42,911 bases of DNA from Candidatus Aminicenantota bacterium (GTDB lineage: Bacteria > Acidobacteriota > Aminicenantia > UBA2199). The number at the start of each line of letters is the position of its first letter. The first letter of the stretch is position 1. Under the pieces are notes generated by a model that was not told the origin of the DNA, did no database searches, and was given only the letters and a program-made list of their open reading frames with translations. The position numbers and the translations under genes were made by a program. The stretch is taken from positions 10,398 through 53,308 of the forward strand of contig WVZO01000241.1 of assembly GCA_011772425.1 (NCBI GenBank), read 5' to 3'. Positions 16,891 through 25,490 of the stretch are shown here, piece by piece.

Positions 16891-16990
16891 ATCTCTCCTA
16901 CCGCACGGGCATTCTGAAAAAACTTATGCCCTCCGTGCGGATCTACTAACCCCCTATTTTTATCTACAGGATGGGCAGAAAATTAAAAAA
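16891..16990. repeat. Dispersed ~100-bp repeat with CCGCACGG stem, copy 2
   Basis: It matches 2256-2355 at about 90%. Stem arms are CCGCACGGGCA (16901-16911) and TGCCCTCCGTGCGG (16927-16940). Confidence 0.8.
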
Positions 16991-17104
16991 AATTATAAAC
17001 CTTCCTGCCTGCCCATCCTGAACTCCTATAAAACTCTATCAGAACTTTTTTTGTCTCCGACAGCCAGGGGGACTCTTTTCGAGAAAACTGCCCCCCTGGA
17101 CCCC

Positions 17105-17125
17105 CCGCAAAAGCTTTTTATATGC
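17105..17125 (+). repeat. 21-bp repeat, inverted partner at 28211-28230
   Basis: CCGCAAAAGCTTTTTATATG plus C at 17105-17125 equals the reverse complement of 28211-28230 except for one extra base. The two flank the nine-gene operon. Confidence 0.7.
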
Positions 17126-17252
17126 GGAAAGGGCGTTGCAATTTGCCAGGAAACATTGTGCCCCCTTGTTGCCTGTCCCCTTCCGTTTCCGCCTTCATGG
17201 AGACGATACATTGTTTAAAACGTCGTACGCCGTCCTTGCACTGCAAATGCTC

Positions 17253-17272
17253 CCCCACGCAGTGGGGTTTTT
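17253..17272 (+). terminator. Candidate rho-independent terminator (plus strand)
   Basis: Stem CCCCAC, loop GCA, stem GTGGGG, then TTTTT. It faces the end of the nine-gene operon and would stop plus-strand transcripts from entering it antisense. The stem is only 6 bp. Confidence 0.4.
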
Positions 17273-17300
17273 CAAAAAGGTTTCTGGCCGCCGGAGGCAG

Positions 17301-19046
17301 CTAATAATGACGAAGAAGACGTTTGAGTTCTTCCACCTGACGCATCAAGGCTTCGTCAGGGATACCCCGGTATTGTTCGGGAAGGAGAAGAGGATAAGAA
17401 CAATGAAGAGCTGCAATCATCTCCTGGAATTCCCGCTGCCGCTTGATAGACTTGCTGGCCTGCCATCCACTCAATACATCCAAAACCGTTCGTTTGGGCT
17501 CTTTTCGCTTTTGCGCCAGCACCTCCGCGGTGAGGTTCCGGTAATCACGGACAGAATAATAATCAGTCAAGGATAATACCTCATTCATTTCTTCTTCGGT
17601 CAGGGTAATCTTTTTGCGCTTAAAGAGTTCAGCCACAAAAGCTTTACGATCTTCTCCTTCCAGGTCGAAGATAGGCACCTGGATAGGGGCGCGGCTCTTG
17701 ATGTCCGGGTCCAGTTCATCGGGACGGGAAGTCATGAGTCCCCACAAGACTTTTCCCAAATACCTGGGGTCACCCATCATTTTTATGATATTCCCGGAAA
17801 GTCGTTGTTCAGTTTGGTGAGTCTCCCTGGCGTGGACGGAACCGAAAGCGGTGTGGGCTTCGTCCACTAAAATAAGAATTTTACCAAAGGTAGCGATGTG
17901 CCAGCGCAGCAGCTCAAAGAAACGGTCGGTTTCACCAAAATACGAGCCGCGGATACCTGCCAATTCAATCACCACCCGCCCGGAATCGGCAGCATAGGCT
18001 TCCAATTGAAAAGTTTTGCCTGAACCGTTGGGCCCGGATACCAGGATGGCGGAAACTGCGGTTTCCGGGTCTTCACAGCGTTCAAATATGCTGGTGAAAA
18101 TCTCCCCCGTGGCTTTGAACCCCACAATATCTTTGGGTGTGTGGGACGGGTACTTGATACGAATGATATCCCCCAGTTGGGCCTGGAGAATGGTGTTGAC
18201 ATCCTCTACCACGTGCTGACGGGTCAGGGGTTCCTTTTTACGGGCAGCCACTTCCATAAGGTCTTTGATATGGTTGAGAGATAATCCGGCAGTATCTTCG
18301 GCGAATTTATCCGCTCCATGGGAAAATTCTACGGTTTTATGCCTGGCAGCAAAATGTCCGATAAAGGCGTTTCGTTCTTCCAGGTCCGGGAGTTCGATCT
18401 CCATGTGCACGGCATGCGGAAGGGCAAGAATTTTAGCATTGATTTCGCTTTTTACCGAGTTGATTAATATCAACAGCTCCGGACCTTCCCGGAACAACGG
18501 ACCCGATACCCAACTCAAAAAGGAGATCAAACACTGGCGTTCCAACTCGGAGAGACGGGAATAATCCCCCTGGGGGAAGAGCGCCCCGGCAAATTGAAAG
18601 ACCACGCACATGGGTTTAATGGTAGGTTCCAGGCGCCGCACCCGCACAAAGGCGTCTCCCATGCCCTGGAGCAGCACCAGGGCGGAAAGAGGACTGTGGC
18701 GGGAAGAAGCAATCATTTTTCTTAATGCCTCAATGCGCCCGGCCGGGGTGTAATACCCATCCGTGGATTCGCAAATTCGTGTGATCTCCTCCTCGGTGTC
18801 CGGTTCATAGAAACTCAAGCCCGTGGCAATATCCATCCGTACCAGGTTAAATTTATTTTTCAATTCTACGTTCAAGAATTGTTCCAGGGCAAGAAAGCCC
18901 TGGGAACGGGGACTCCAGAACAGACCACTCACATCGCCGGTGAGGATAATAATATTCTTCCGCCGCAAATTGTAAGACTGGCTCAGGTCCTCCAGGAAAT
19001 CCGGCCGCTGGGTTTCTATGGATATAGATTTATTCTCTCTGGCCAT
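17301..19046 (-). CDS. Tandem AAA+ ATPase, classical-clade (Cdc48/Vps4-like) second domain
   Basis: Numbering is from Met at 19046, which has GGAGG seven bases upstream; an upstream in-frame start exists at 19106. Residues ~25-260 form a degenerate first AAA+ module that has TGDVSGLFW where Walker A should be. Residues ~310-500 form an intact module: Walker A GPNGSGKT (338-345), aromatic pore loop GSYFGET (~367-373), Walker B LILVDE (391-396), sensor SRPDELDPDIKSR. The pore loop and RPDELD motif are those of hexameric substrate-threading ATPases. It is the last gene of the operon and starts one base after the ABC ATPase stop. I infer that it acts on a protein of the operon, PspA being the attractive candidate. 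Confidence 0.85.
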   Translation of the reverse strand: MARENKSISIETQRPDFLEDLSQSYNLRRKNIIILTGDVSGLFWSPRSQGFLALEQFLNVELKNKFNLVRMDIATGLSFYEPDTEEEITRICESTDGYYTPAGRIEALRKMIASSRHSPLSALVLLQGMGDAFVRVRRLEPTIKPMCVVFQFAGALFPQGDYSRLSELERQCLISFLSWVSGPLFREGPELLILINSVKSEINAKILALPHAVHMEIELPDLEERNAFIGHFAARHKTVEFSHGADKFAEDTAGLSLNHIKDLMEVAARKKEPLTRQHVVEDVNTILQAQLGDIIRIKYPSHTPKDIVGFKATGEIFTSIFERCEDPETAVSAILVSGPNGSGKTFQLEAYAADSGRVVIELAGIRGSYFGETDRFFELLRWHIATFGKILILVDEAHTAFGSVHARETHQTEQRLSGNIIKMMGDPRYLGKVLWGLMTSRPDELDPDIKSRAPIQVPIFDLEGEDRKAFVAELFKRKKITLTEEEMNEVLSLTDYYSVRDYRNLTAEVLAQKRKEPKRTVLDVLSGWQASKSIKRQREFQEMIAALHCSYPLLLPEQYRGIPDEALMRQVEELKRLLRHY

Positions 19047-19047
19047 G

Positions 19048-19977
19048 TTAATGCCTCCATTCTTCCCGGGATACGGTTCTAAAGGAATCTTTATGGCTAA
19101 GATCAAAGTCCTGGATGTGCCGGCAGTGTTCGGGTTCCAGCCCGTCTTTGCGCAGCTTTTCCACCAATTGTCCCATTTCTTCGGAGTACTTAAAATCCGT
19201 GGATTTCGGATGAGAACCGGGGAGTGGAATGTCCGTGACGATTTTGGATCCTTCGGTTTGGGGCGTATCCGTGGTGTAATACTGGGTCAGGATAATAGCC
19301 CGGGTCCCAAGAAAAACCGCTTCCTCCAGGTCATGGGTGACAAAAAAGATTGTCATCCGGGTTTCGTACCACTGCTCCAGGATAAACACCTGCATGTCCT
19401 GGCGGGTGCTGTAATCCAAAGCACCAAAAGGCTCGTCCATCAGGAGTATTTTTGGTCTCATAATCAACGACTGGGCAATGGCCACCCGCTGACGCATGCC
19501 CCCGGATAGTTGATGGGGGTATTTATCCTCATGTTCTTCCAGACCCACCCGTTTTAAATACTCCCGTGCCCGGTCCTTGTATTCCCGTATTTCTCGCCTG
19601 AACCTGAAGGGATTAAATATTCGCCCGGGCAGGGTGAATTCCTCCATGTCCAGGCCAAAGACCAGGTTCTCCAGGACCGTGAGATGAGGGAAAAGGGAAT
19701 ACTTCTGGAAAACGATTCCCCGGTCCCGGTCAGGGCTGGCAATGGGTTGGTCTTCAAAAAGTACCGTCCCTTCCGCCGGCTTTTCCGCTCCCAATATTAA
19801 GCGGAGCAGCGTAGATTTTCCACAGCCGCTGGGACCCACCACGGTAATAAATTCCCCGGGACTAACTTTTAAATCAATGTCGTTGAGAACCGTAAAAATC
19901 TTCCCCTGGTGATCCGTATACCGGACATACACGTCTTCAAGATGCAAAAGAGATTCGTATTGATTGGCTGGCGTCAT
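19048..19977 (-). CDS. ABC importer ATPase (SsuB/TauB/NrtD class)
   Basis: All ABC ATPase motifs are present: Walker A GPSGCGKST, Q-loop VFQKYSLFP, signature LSGGMRQR, Walker B ILLMDEPFGALD and switch FVTHD. This subfamily powers uptake of nitrate, sulfonates, taurine, pyrimidines or urea-like solutes. I chose ATG 19977 because GGAG lies eight bases upstream and the codon overlaps the permease stop (ATGA); a longer frame begins at 20016. The C-terminal ~80 residues extend beyond the usual SsuB length and may be regulatory. It pairs with the permease and binding protein just upstream. Confidence 0.92.
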   Translation of the reverse strand: MTPANQYESLLHLEDVYVRYTDHQGKIFTVLNDIDLKVSPGEFITVVGPSGCGKSTLLRLILGAEKPAEGTVLFEDQPIASPDRDRGIVFQKYSLFPHLTVLENLVFGLDMEEFTLPGRIFNPFRFRREIREYKDRAREYLKRVGLEEHEDKYPHQLSGGMRQRVAIAQSLIMRPKILLMDEPFGALDYSTRQDMQVFILEQWYETRMTIFFVTHDLEEAVFLGTRAIILTQYYTTDTPQTEGSKIVTDIPLPGSHPKSTDFKYSEEMGQLVEKLRKDGLEPEHCRHIQDFDLSHKDSFRTVSREEWRH

Positions 19978-20786
19978 AGGTCTATCTCCACCCATTTGTA
20001 CCGTTTCTTTATCCACAGCCTGACCAGGTAATCGGCTAGAAACGCCAAAAGACTCATCCAGATGACATAAGGAATAATAATGTCCATGGCAATATACCGC
20101 CGTACCAAAAAAATCCGGAACCCCAGTCCCTCCGCGGCGGCTATGGCTTCACCGGCAATTAAAAATAAGATCATGGCTTTAAAGTTTAAACGGATGGTGT
20201 TGAGCACTTCGGGGAAAATCTGGGGTAAGACAACTTTATAGGCGACTTCAAAGGAACTGGCGCCCAACGCTAATCCTTTGGTCACCTGCTCCCGGGGTAC
20301 GGCCTTGGCCCGGAGATACGTGTCCAACGCAATAGTGGGAAAAACCCCGATCAAGATAAGGGCAATTTTCGATACCTCCCCCAGTCCAAAGATAATAAGT
20401 AAGATGGGGAGGATGGCCAGTGCAGGAATTTTATCGAAAAAGGTGATAAATTTCAAGAAAAGAAGCTCCATATAAGGAAATATCCCCATATGAAGCCCCA
20501 GGAGAACGGCAAAAAAAAGGAAAGCAAGACTGATGAGAAACCGCCTGACACTGGCAATGGTATCCACCAGCAAGCGAATGTCCCCCTTCCGGTCCCTCTC
20601 AAAGGCGGTTCGTTTGAATCCATCTTTCATCTGGGAAAACGTAGGAACCACCTTGTCTTTAGGATTCTCCCGGTGCCGAACATGACTGGTTACGGCATAA
20701 ACGGCAATGCAAACAATAAATAACAGCATTGACAACAAAAAAGAAACCGTCCGTCCCGGTTTCGCATGAATGTTAAAAAATCCCAT
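19974..20786 (-). CDS. ABC importer permease (SsuC/TauC class)
   Basis: It is a six-TM-type BPD_transp_1 permease. The cytoplasmic EAA loop is visible as GASSFEVAYKVVLPQIFPEV, the docking site for the ATPase, followed by GEAIAAAEGLGF. An unusually long extracytoplasmic insert lies after the first TM (VTSHVRHRENPKDKVVPTF onward, ~60 residues). ATG 20786 has GGAGG seven bases upstream; the frame is open to 20843. A 206-nt gap separates it from the binding-protein gene and carries a strong hairpin, so expression may differ from the upstream half of the operon. Confidence 0.9.
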   Translation of the reverse strand: MGFFNIHAKPGRTVSFLLSMLLFIVCIAVYAVTSHVRHRENPKDKVVPTFSQMKDGFKRTAFERDRKGDIRLLVDTIASVRRFLISLAFLFFAVLLGLHMGIFPYMELLFLKFITFFDKIPALAILPILLIIFGLGEVSKIALILIGVFPTIALDTYLRAKAVPREQVTKGLALGASSFEVAYKVVLPQIFPEVLNTIRLNFKAMILFLIAGEAIAAAEGLGFRIFLVRRYIAMDIIIPYVIWMSLLAFLADYLVRLWIKKRYKWVEIDL

Positions 20787-20803
20787 AAGATTGCCTCCGG
20801 CGG

Positions 20804-20827
20804 CCCGCTTTTTTGAAAAAAAGCGGG
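20804..20827. promoter_or_regulatory. Hairpin in the leader of the permease gene
   Basis: CCCGCTTTTTT at 20804-20814 pairs fully with AAAAAAGCGGG ending at 20827. It sits ~18-40 nt upstream of the permease start on the minus strand, adjoining the GGAGG ribosome site. No T-run follows on either strand, so it is more likely an mRNA-stabilising or translation-modulating structure than a terminator. Confidence 0.5.
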
Positions 20828-20872
20828 GCAAAAAACTTTTCAAACACGGTCAGTCTGTGTTACGAAGTTCAA

Positions 20873-20992
20873 TCATCCTGCCACATTTGTTTCGTTTTAC
20901 TTCTTTCTCAACTTCTTAACTTCTTCTCCTCTTCTTGTCTCTTCGTGTTTCTTCGTGCTTTTTACCGCATTGTAAATGCTTCGTGGCTAAAA
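20873..20992. repeat. Low-complexity CACGAAG/CTTCTT tract inside the operon
   Basis: The plus strand reads a pyrimidine-rich CTTCTT/CTTCGTG series. On the minus strand this is TTAGCCACGAAG, then AGCACGAAGAAACACGAAG and GA-rich repeats. The same GCCACGAAGACAC theme appears at 28183-28213. It lies between the binding-protein and permease genes. Confidence 0.6.
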
Positions 20993-22069
20993 TTATTTGG
21001 TTTTCAATTTCCCCTGGGCGGCCATCTTCATATACGTGGTGTCAAAACGGAACGTGACACTCTTGGGGTCTCCCTGGATAGAACCGTCAGGATATTGAAT
21101 GCCCACTACATCAACATTGGGGGCATTTTCACCCAATAAGCCGTGCTTAAAACAAAACTGGCGGACAAAATCCATTTTTTTCTTCAACTCCTGGCTCTCG
21201 GTAAATTCCACGGCATTCTGGGCCGTGTAAAACATGGCCGTGGTTTTCAATTGAGCTTTGTATTCCGTCAACGAACATCCGGCAGACTTGGCCATTTCCG
21301 TCAGGGCTTTGTCAGATGCCACCCCACGCTTCGACATGATGCCCATAATTTCATACCAGGCACCGGTCAGCGCTTTCCCCAATTCAGGGTGCTTTCTTAA
21401 GGTATTGGTGTTCACCACCATCATGTCAATGATCTCACCGGGAATATCACTGGAAGTAAATATCTTGGAAACCCCCGGGGTTTGCTCGATTTGCATAACA
21501 ATAGGGTTCCAGGTAATGACCACTTTTTGGTCTTTATTAGCCAGGAACACCGGTCCGATATCGCTGTCAGAAGTGTTAATCAATTTTACTTCACTCTCTT
21601 TCAAACCGTTCATCTCCAGGCACCGGGCCAGGAGGTAATGGGACACCGATAACTCTGCCAGGTAAATCTTTTGGCCTTTTAAACCTTTAATTTTTAGATT
21701 GTCCCGTACCAGGATGGCATCGTTACCATTGGAATAATCCCCCACGATCACTACCGTACTGTCAATCCCGGAAGCCGCCGGCATATCCAGGCATTCCATG
21801 TTGGTCATCACACACGCATCCACCTGCTTGGCCACATAGGCTTCAATGGAAGGAAGGTAATCCATACGCACCAACTGGATTTCAATTCCATAGGTATCGG
21901 CCCATTTTTTCAAAATCCCGGAATGGCCCGCATAATCCCAGGGCATCCAACCGGCATAAATAGACCATGCTACCTTTAATTTGGGTTTCGCCCAACCCTG
22001 TTGAGCAGCCATACCAAAAAGCATGGCAAAAATTATCACCACCGTGCATATTCCTTTCATCTTAATCAT
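20993..22069 (-). CDS. ABC solute-binding protein, urea-carboxylase-region-like (NMT1/SsuA fold)
   Basis: The signal peptide ends near residue 27 (QQGWA). The mature part has VAWSIYAGWMPWDYA, TNMECLDMPAASGIDSTVVI, VGDYSNGNDAILV and LAELSVSHYLLARCLEMNGL. From memory these motifs match the binding proteins annotated as urea carboxylase-region ABC components (TIGR03427), whose real substrate may be guanidine or another urea-like solute. No urea or guanidine carboxylase gene is in the window, so the ligand is open. AAAGGAGG precedes ATG 22069. The gene follows PspA and precedes its permease and ATPase. Confidence 0.85.
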   Translation of the reverse strand: MIKMKGICTVVIIFAMLFGMAAQQGWAKPKLKVAWSIYAGWMPWDYAGHSGILKKWADTYGIEIQLVRMDYLPSIEAYVAKQVDACVMTNMECLDMPAASGIDSTVVIVGDYSNGNDAILVRDNLKIKGLKGQKIYLAELSVSHYLLARCLEMNGLKESEVKLINTSDSDIGPVFLANKDQKVVITWNPIVMQIEQTPGVSKIFTSSDIPGEIIDMMVVNTNTLRKHPELGKALTGAWYEIMGIMSKRGVASDKALTEMAKSAGCSLTEYKAQLKTTAMFYTAQNAVEFTESQELKKKMDFVRQFCFKHGLLGENAPNVDVVGIQYPDGSIQGDPKSVTFRFDTTYMKMAAQGKLKTK

Positions 22070-22089
22070 TACTTTTCCTCCTTTTTATA

Positions 22090-22920
22090 TTAAATCTTGG
22101 GTCTGTCATCTTCTTTTTCTGCTGTAGGTTTTTCTTTTTCGCCGGTTTTTTGTTCTTTTTCCAGGCGCCGTGCCGCCAGCATCTGGTCCATTTTGTCCCT
22201 GGCCGTAGACTGCCGGCCGGCTTTCTCATACTCTTTGTCCTGCAAACGTACATCCGCCTTTGCCAATTTTTCTGAAATTCGGGCTTTGGCGGTCAATCGT
22301 TTGTTGGCTTCCAGCACGGCCGCAATCGGCCCCCTGTCCAGGCTGCTCTCCAACCCCTGGAGCCGGTCATTTAACTCAAGAATCTGTTTGGCCGATACGA
22401 AATCGGCAACGGCTTCGGCCTTCTGCTGCGGCATCTTTTCAATCTGGGACTGGAAATCCTGTAACTGCAGCATGTATTTATCCATGGTATGCGACGTATC
22501 AGTGATTTCATTCCCCAGCCGTTCCTGGGTTTGGTCGATTTCTTCGATACGCACCTGGAACCGTTCAAACGCATGGGCATGCTTTTCGTATCCCTTTAAA
22601 TCGTTTTCTTCTTTGGCCGTCTCTGCCATAGCCAGGGCTCCTTCCCGTCGTGTCAGGAGTTCCTCCTCTTCACGGTTCAACTCCTCCAGGCGTGCCCGCT
22701 TATCCTCCAGGACCGCTTCCACTTCAGCAATGGCATCCCGCAGGCCATGGTACTGCGTCACCATACTGTCCCGCTGGATATCAAAGGCCGCGGAAATGCC
22801 GTCTACCGAACCGGTAAACTGCTCATCCGCCGCCTTGATGATCCCACGGGCCTTCTTCCAATTCCAAAAGCGAAAATACCGAAGTATCGCTCGAAAAATA
22901 CCTATTTTTTCTTCTGCCAT
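22090..22920 (-). CDS. PspA/IM30 (Vipp1) family protein
   Basis: The protein is almost entirely helical. It opens with an amphipathic helix (GIFRAILRYFRFWNWKKA), then has long coiled coils: the hairpin ~35-150, MDKYMLQLQDFQSQIEKM, and AVADFVSAKQILELNDRL. This is the PspA/IM30 layout. The family are bacterial ESCRT-III homologues that form rods and coats on stressed membranes. The N-terminal helix is aromatic and basic, suitable for membrane binding. The last ~35 residues are a K/E-rich tail. AAGGAGG lies seven bases before the ATG. Its neighbours are a TM coiled-coil protein upstream and an ABC binding protein downstream. Confidence 0.88.
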   Translation of the reverse strand: MAEEKIGIFRAILRYFRFWNWKKARGIIKAADEQFTGSVDGISAAFDIQRDSMVTQYHGLRDAIAEVEAVLEDKRARLEELNREEEELLTRREGALAMAETAKEENDLKGYEKHAHAFERFQVRIEEIDQTQERLGNEITDTSHTMDKYMLQLQDFQSQIEKMPQQKAEAVADFVSAKQILELNDRLQGLESSLDRGPIAAVLEANKRLTAKARISEKLAKADVRLQDKEYEKAGRQSTARDKMDQMLAARRLEKEQKTGEKEKPTAEKEDDRPKI

Positions 22921-22981
22921 GAATGTTCCTCCTTACGTTTTCACGTTTTTACTTTTACATCTATTACTGCGCTGTAACCAC

Positions 22982-23923
22982 CTAATTGTCCTTCTCATAT
23001 ATATACGCATCATCTGCGTCAAACGTTTTGCTTTCACGTTTGCGCAAACGCTCCTCAACCCGCCGGGCCGCTGCCACGGCCCGCTCAAGATTATGGGCCA
23101 CACTGCTGCGTTTCATAAACGCCTCATTATCGATCAAATCCACCACCTCCAGGTACGTGGTGTCCAACGTGGCCTCCAACACTTCGCACTGGGCCATCAA
23201 TTGCTCCAGACCCTTGTTACGCTCCTCGTAAAGCTTCAACCGCTTTTCATGACTCCGGATTTTCGTCTGAAGTGCTTCAATAATCGGCTGCCTGGATTCA
23301 TCATCCTTGTTCTCTTGTGCCTTTAATTCCTTTTTAAACGTCTTTTTCTCCTCTTCCAGCTTTTCGTTGTCGATTTGTTTCAGCGCGTTAAACATGGTCA
23401 GTGCTTTTTTGAGCAACTGCAGCCCCTGGAAATATGTCTCTTCCGCCAGGATTAAAAAACGTCCCGCAGTCATGACCCGATGCTTCTCCAGCTTCTCTTT
23501 TAAAAAGGTATAAAGCTGGTTATATGCTTGTTTCAATTCCCGGGCTTCTTTTTCCCCTTCCAGGAACCCGGCGGTTTTGCATTCCTCCTCAATATTACCT
23601 GCTTGCCGTTCCTTGTGAAGGTCCCGTTTTGCTTTGAGCTTTTGCACATGACTTTCAGCAATGGCCTCTCCCCGGATGAAGTAATGATAAATCCATGATA
23701 CAAGACTTAAGAATCCACTCCCCACAGCCACAGCCAGGGATGTGGGATCAAGACTGACCAGTACCATGTATGCGGCACTTAACAGGGATAAGGCAGCAGG
23801 ATAAAGGGTGGTAGGGTGTTGAATGGCTTCCAGGAATACGGCCTTTTCAATGGCTTTTTTTGAAAAATCCTCTGCGCCAGGCTCCTCGCTCTTTTTAGTC
23901 TGCTTCCCTGTATGTCTCGCCAA
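22982..23923 (-). CDS. Two-TM coiled-coil protein of the PspA operon
   Basis: I do not recognise the family. After ~35 charged residues come two hydrophobic segments (about 40-58 and 62-85), then ~200 residues of predicted coiled coil (KLKAKRDLHKERQAG; EKLEEEKKTFKKELKAQE; HEKRLKLYEERNKGLEQL). The C-terminus contains ATLDTTYLEVVDLIDNEAF. The topology suggests a membrane anchor with a long cytoplasmic rod, a plausible membrane recruiter for PspA. The start is TTG at 23923 with AGGAG nine bases upstream; no ATG is near. It lies 16 nt after the SBP-OmpA 2 stop. Confidence 0.8.
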   Translation of the reverse strand: MARHTGKQTKKSEEPGAEDFSKKAIEKAVFLEAIQHPTTLYPAALSLLSAAYMVLVSLDPTSLAVAVGSGFLSLVSWIYHYFIRGEAIAESHVQKLKAKRDLHKERQAGNIEEECKTAGFLEGEKEARELKQAYNQLYTFLKEKLEKHRVMTAGRFLILAEETYFQGLQLLKKALTMFNALKQIDNEKLEEEKKTFKKELKAQENKDDESRQPIIEALQTKIRSHEKRLKLYEERNKGLEQLMAQCEVLEATLDTTYLEVVDLIDNEAFMKRSSVAHNLERAVAAARRVEERLRKRESKTFDADDAYIYEKDN

Positions 23924-23939
23924 TGCCGTTAACTCCTGT

Positions 23940-25490
23940 TCACAAACTGGTGCCCTCTACAGCCACGAATTCCACCCTGGAGAGACGGTACCGGTACGCC
24001 CGCATGGATTCACCGGGTTTTTTCCGTGCCGGCTGCGACGACCCCAATCCTTCCGCCCGTATGCGATTGACATGAATACCATGGACAGCAATCAAATACT
24101 GGGCCACGGCCTGAGACCGTTCCAGAGAGAGTTTTCTATTTTCATCTTCATCACCACCCGGACCGGTATGCCCCCGGACTACGATCCGATAGTGGGGATA
24201 ATTGTTGGTCAAAAGCCCCGCGATTTTATCCACCTTTTCCTTGCCTTCTGTGGTTAACATGTTGTTCCATGACTGAAACGTAATAGGTTCCACGCGGAAA
24301 GTCCCGATTTCCCGTAACTTTTCCCATTCCCGGTCTGCCAGGGAAGAAAATTCCTGTTTGCGAACACTGCTTTTATCCATCACGTGCATGACGCCCGCCC
24401 GGGAAAGTTCCTCCAGGATCGTACTGTTGGTAATTCGATAGGGATTACCCTGCAAAGGGTCTTTATCAAAGGTCCCGGTCTTTAACATCACGTCCGTGCA
24501 GGCAATGATGGTGTTAATGACCCCATCCTGGACCTGGCCGCCAGGCCTGGCGGAAATACCGAATTGCAACTGGCAGTTCTCTGCCAGATCATACCAATCG
24601 ATCTTTTTCAGCATTTCCTCGATGGTGTCCTGTTTCAAATCCGTGGATTTACGCATCTCTTTGATCATTTTTTCCCGGTTATTGGCATATATCCCCAGCA
24701 CGCGGAAATAAACTTGCAAAAAGTCCCGAACCTGTGGCGCATGCTTTTTTAAATAACTGCGGTGAAACACAAACACATCCACAATATAACCGGAGAATCG
24801 GTCTGAACCCCATATGTACTTCATTCCCGGGAGCTTCAAGGCTCGTGAGAGATCGGGTTCCCAGAGGACAAAGGCATCGCCGGTACCTTTTCTGGCCATT
24901 TTCAGGACTTCATTGGAACCTCCCACCTGGACCTGCCACTGGCGATTGGTGCGGAGACTGTCAAGATCGAAATCAGCAATGGTGAGGTCCAGTAAAAAAG
25001 AACTGGGGGAATCGGCGGTATAAACGATCTTCAACGAGGGATCGTTAAGATCGTTGATTTTTCCGCCGGAAAAGCGATCGGCAAATCCCACGATACCGTC
25101 CGCCCCTTTGGATTCCGAGATAGCTGCTGCGATAACTCCGGGAAATTTGTGCCGGGCACCGTGCTGCAAGTAGGAATTCACCGGTAAAACAATGCAGTGA
25201 TACTCCTGGCCAGCAAAAGCCTCCAACCGTTGGGCATAAGCCCCGCCATCATCGGTGAAATCCATTTGTAAACCTTTTCGTGCCGCCATTTTTCGCATTT
25301 CCGGCGAGGTAATGAACCAATACCCCAGGTAATTGTCACCACCAATGCGAATCGTGTGAAGTCTTCCCGATGCATCCGACGTGCTTAACTGCTTTTTCTC
25401 AAACAAAAGGGAATTGATGTATTTCCATCCCAGGATGCCTATGACCCCAATACAGAGAATCAGGATGAAACCGACGGTTGATTTTTTCAT
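23940..25490 (-). CDS. Solute-binding protein-OmpA fusion 2
   Basis: An N-terminal signal anchor (residues 7-25) is followed by a type-2 periplasmic binding domain, ~45-320 (RIGGDNYLGYWFITSPEMRK, SPSSFLLDLTIADFDLDSL, DAFVLWEPDLSRALK). The C-terminal ~120 residues are an OmpA/MotB peptidoglycan-binding domain (GKEKVDKIAGLLTNNYPHYR, VRGHTGPGGDE, LSLERSQAVAQYLI). The fusion would tether a ligand-sensing domain to the cell wall. It overlaps the VWA gene by four bases (ATGA) and has AGGAG seven bases before the ATG. It is related in plan, though distantly in sequence, to the first gene of the operon. Confidence 0.88.
   Translation of the reverse strand: MKKSTVGFILILCIGVIGILGWKYINSLLFEKKQLSTSDASGRLHTIRIGGDNYLGYWFITSPEMRKMAARKGLQMDFTDDGGAYAQRLEAFAGQEYHCIVLPVNSYLQHGARHKFPGVIAAAISESKGADGIVGFADRFSGGKINDLNDPSLKIVYTADSPSSFLLDLTIADFDLDSLRTNRQWQVQVGGSNEVLKMARKGTGDAFVLWEPDLSRALKLPGMKYIWGSDRFSGYIVDVFVFHRSYLKKHAPQVRDFLQVYFRVLGIYANNREKMIKEMRKSTDLKQDTIEEMLKKIDWYDLAENCQLQFGISARPGGQVQDGVINTIIACTDVMLKTGTFDKDPLQGNPYRITNSTILEELSRAGVMHVMDKSSVRKQEFSSLADREWEKLREIGTFRVEPITFQSWNNMLTTEGKEKVDKIAGLLTNNYPHYRIVVRGHTGPGGDEDENRKLSLERSQAVAQYLIAVHGIHVNRIRAEGLGSSQPARKKPGESMRAYRYRLSRVEFVAVEGTSL

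Larger units (their letters stand above)
16625..17300. other. Gene-free repeat-rich spacer
   Basis: No gene is visible. It holds family A copy 2, the second CCGCACGG repeat, and a CCCTGGACCCCCCGCAAAAG motif related to those near 9025 and 28211. Confidence 0.6.

Noticed and set aside
17614..18712. Several frames of 60-100 residues antisense to the AAA+ gene
   Set aside because: They are shadows of a strongly supported AAA+ gene and have no motif of their own. The same holds for the 409-residue Ser/Arg-rich frame antisense to the PspA and coiled-coil genes.
20993..22089. Guanidine or thiamine riboswitch upstream of the binding protein
   Set aside because: Only 20 nt separate it from the PspA gene, which leaves no room, and no conserved riboswitch core is visible ahead of the operon.
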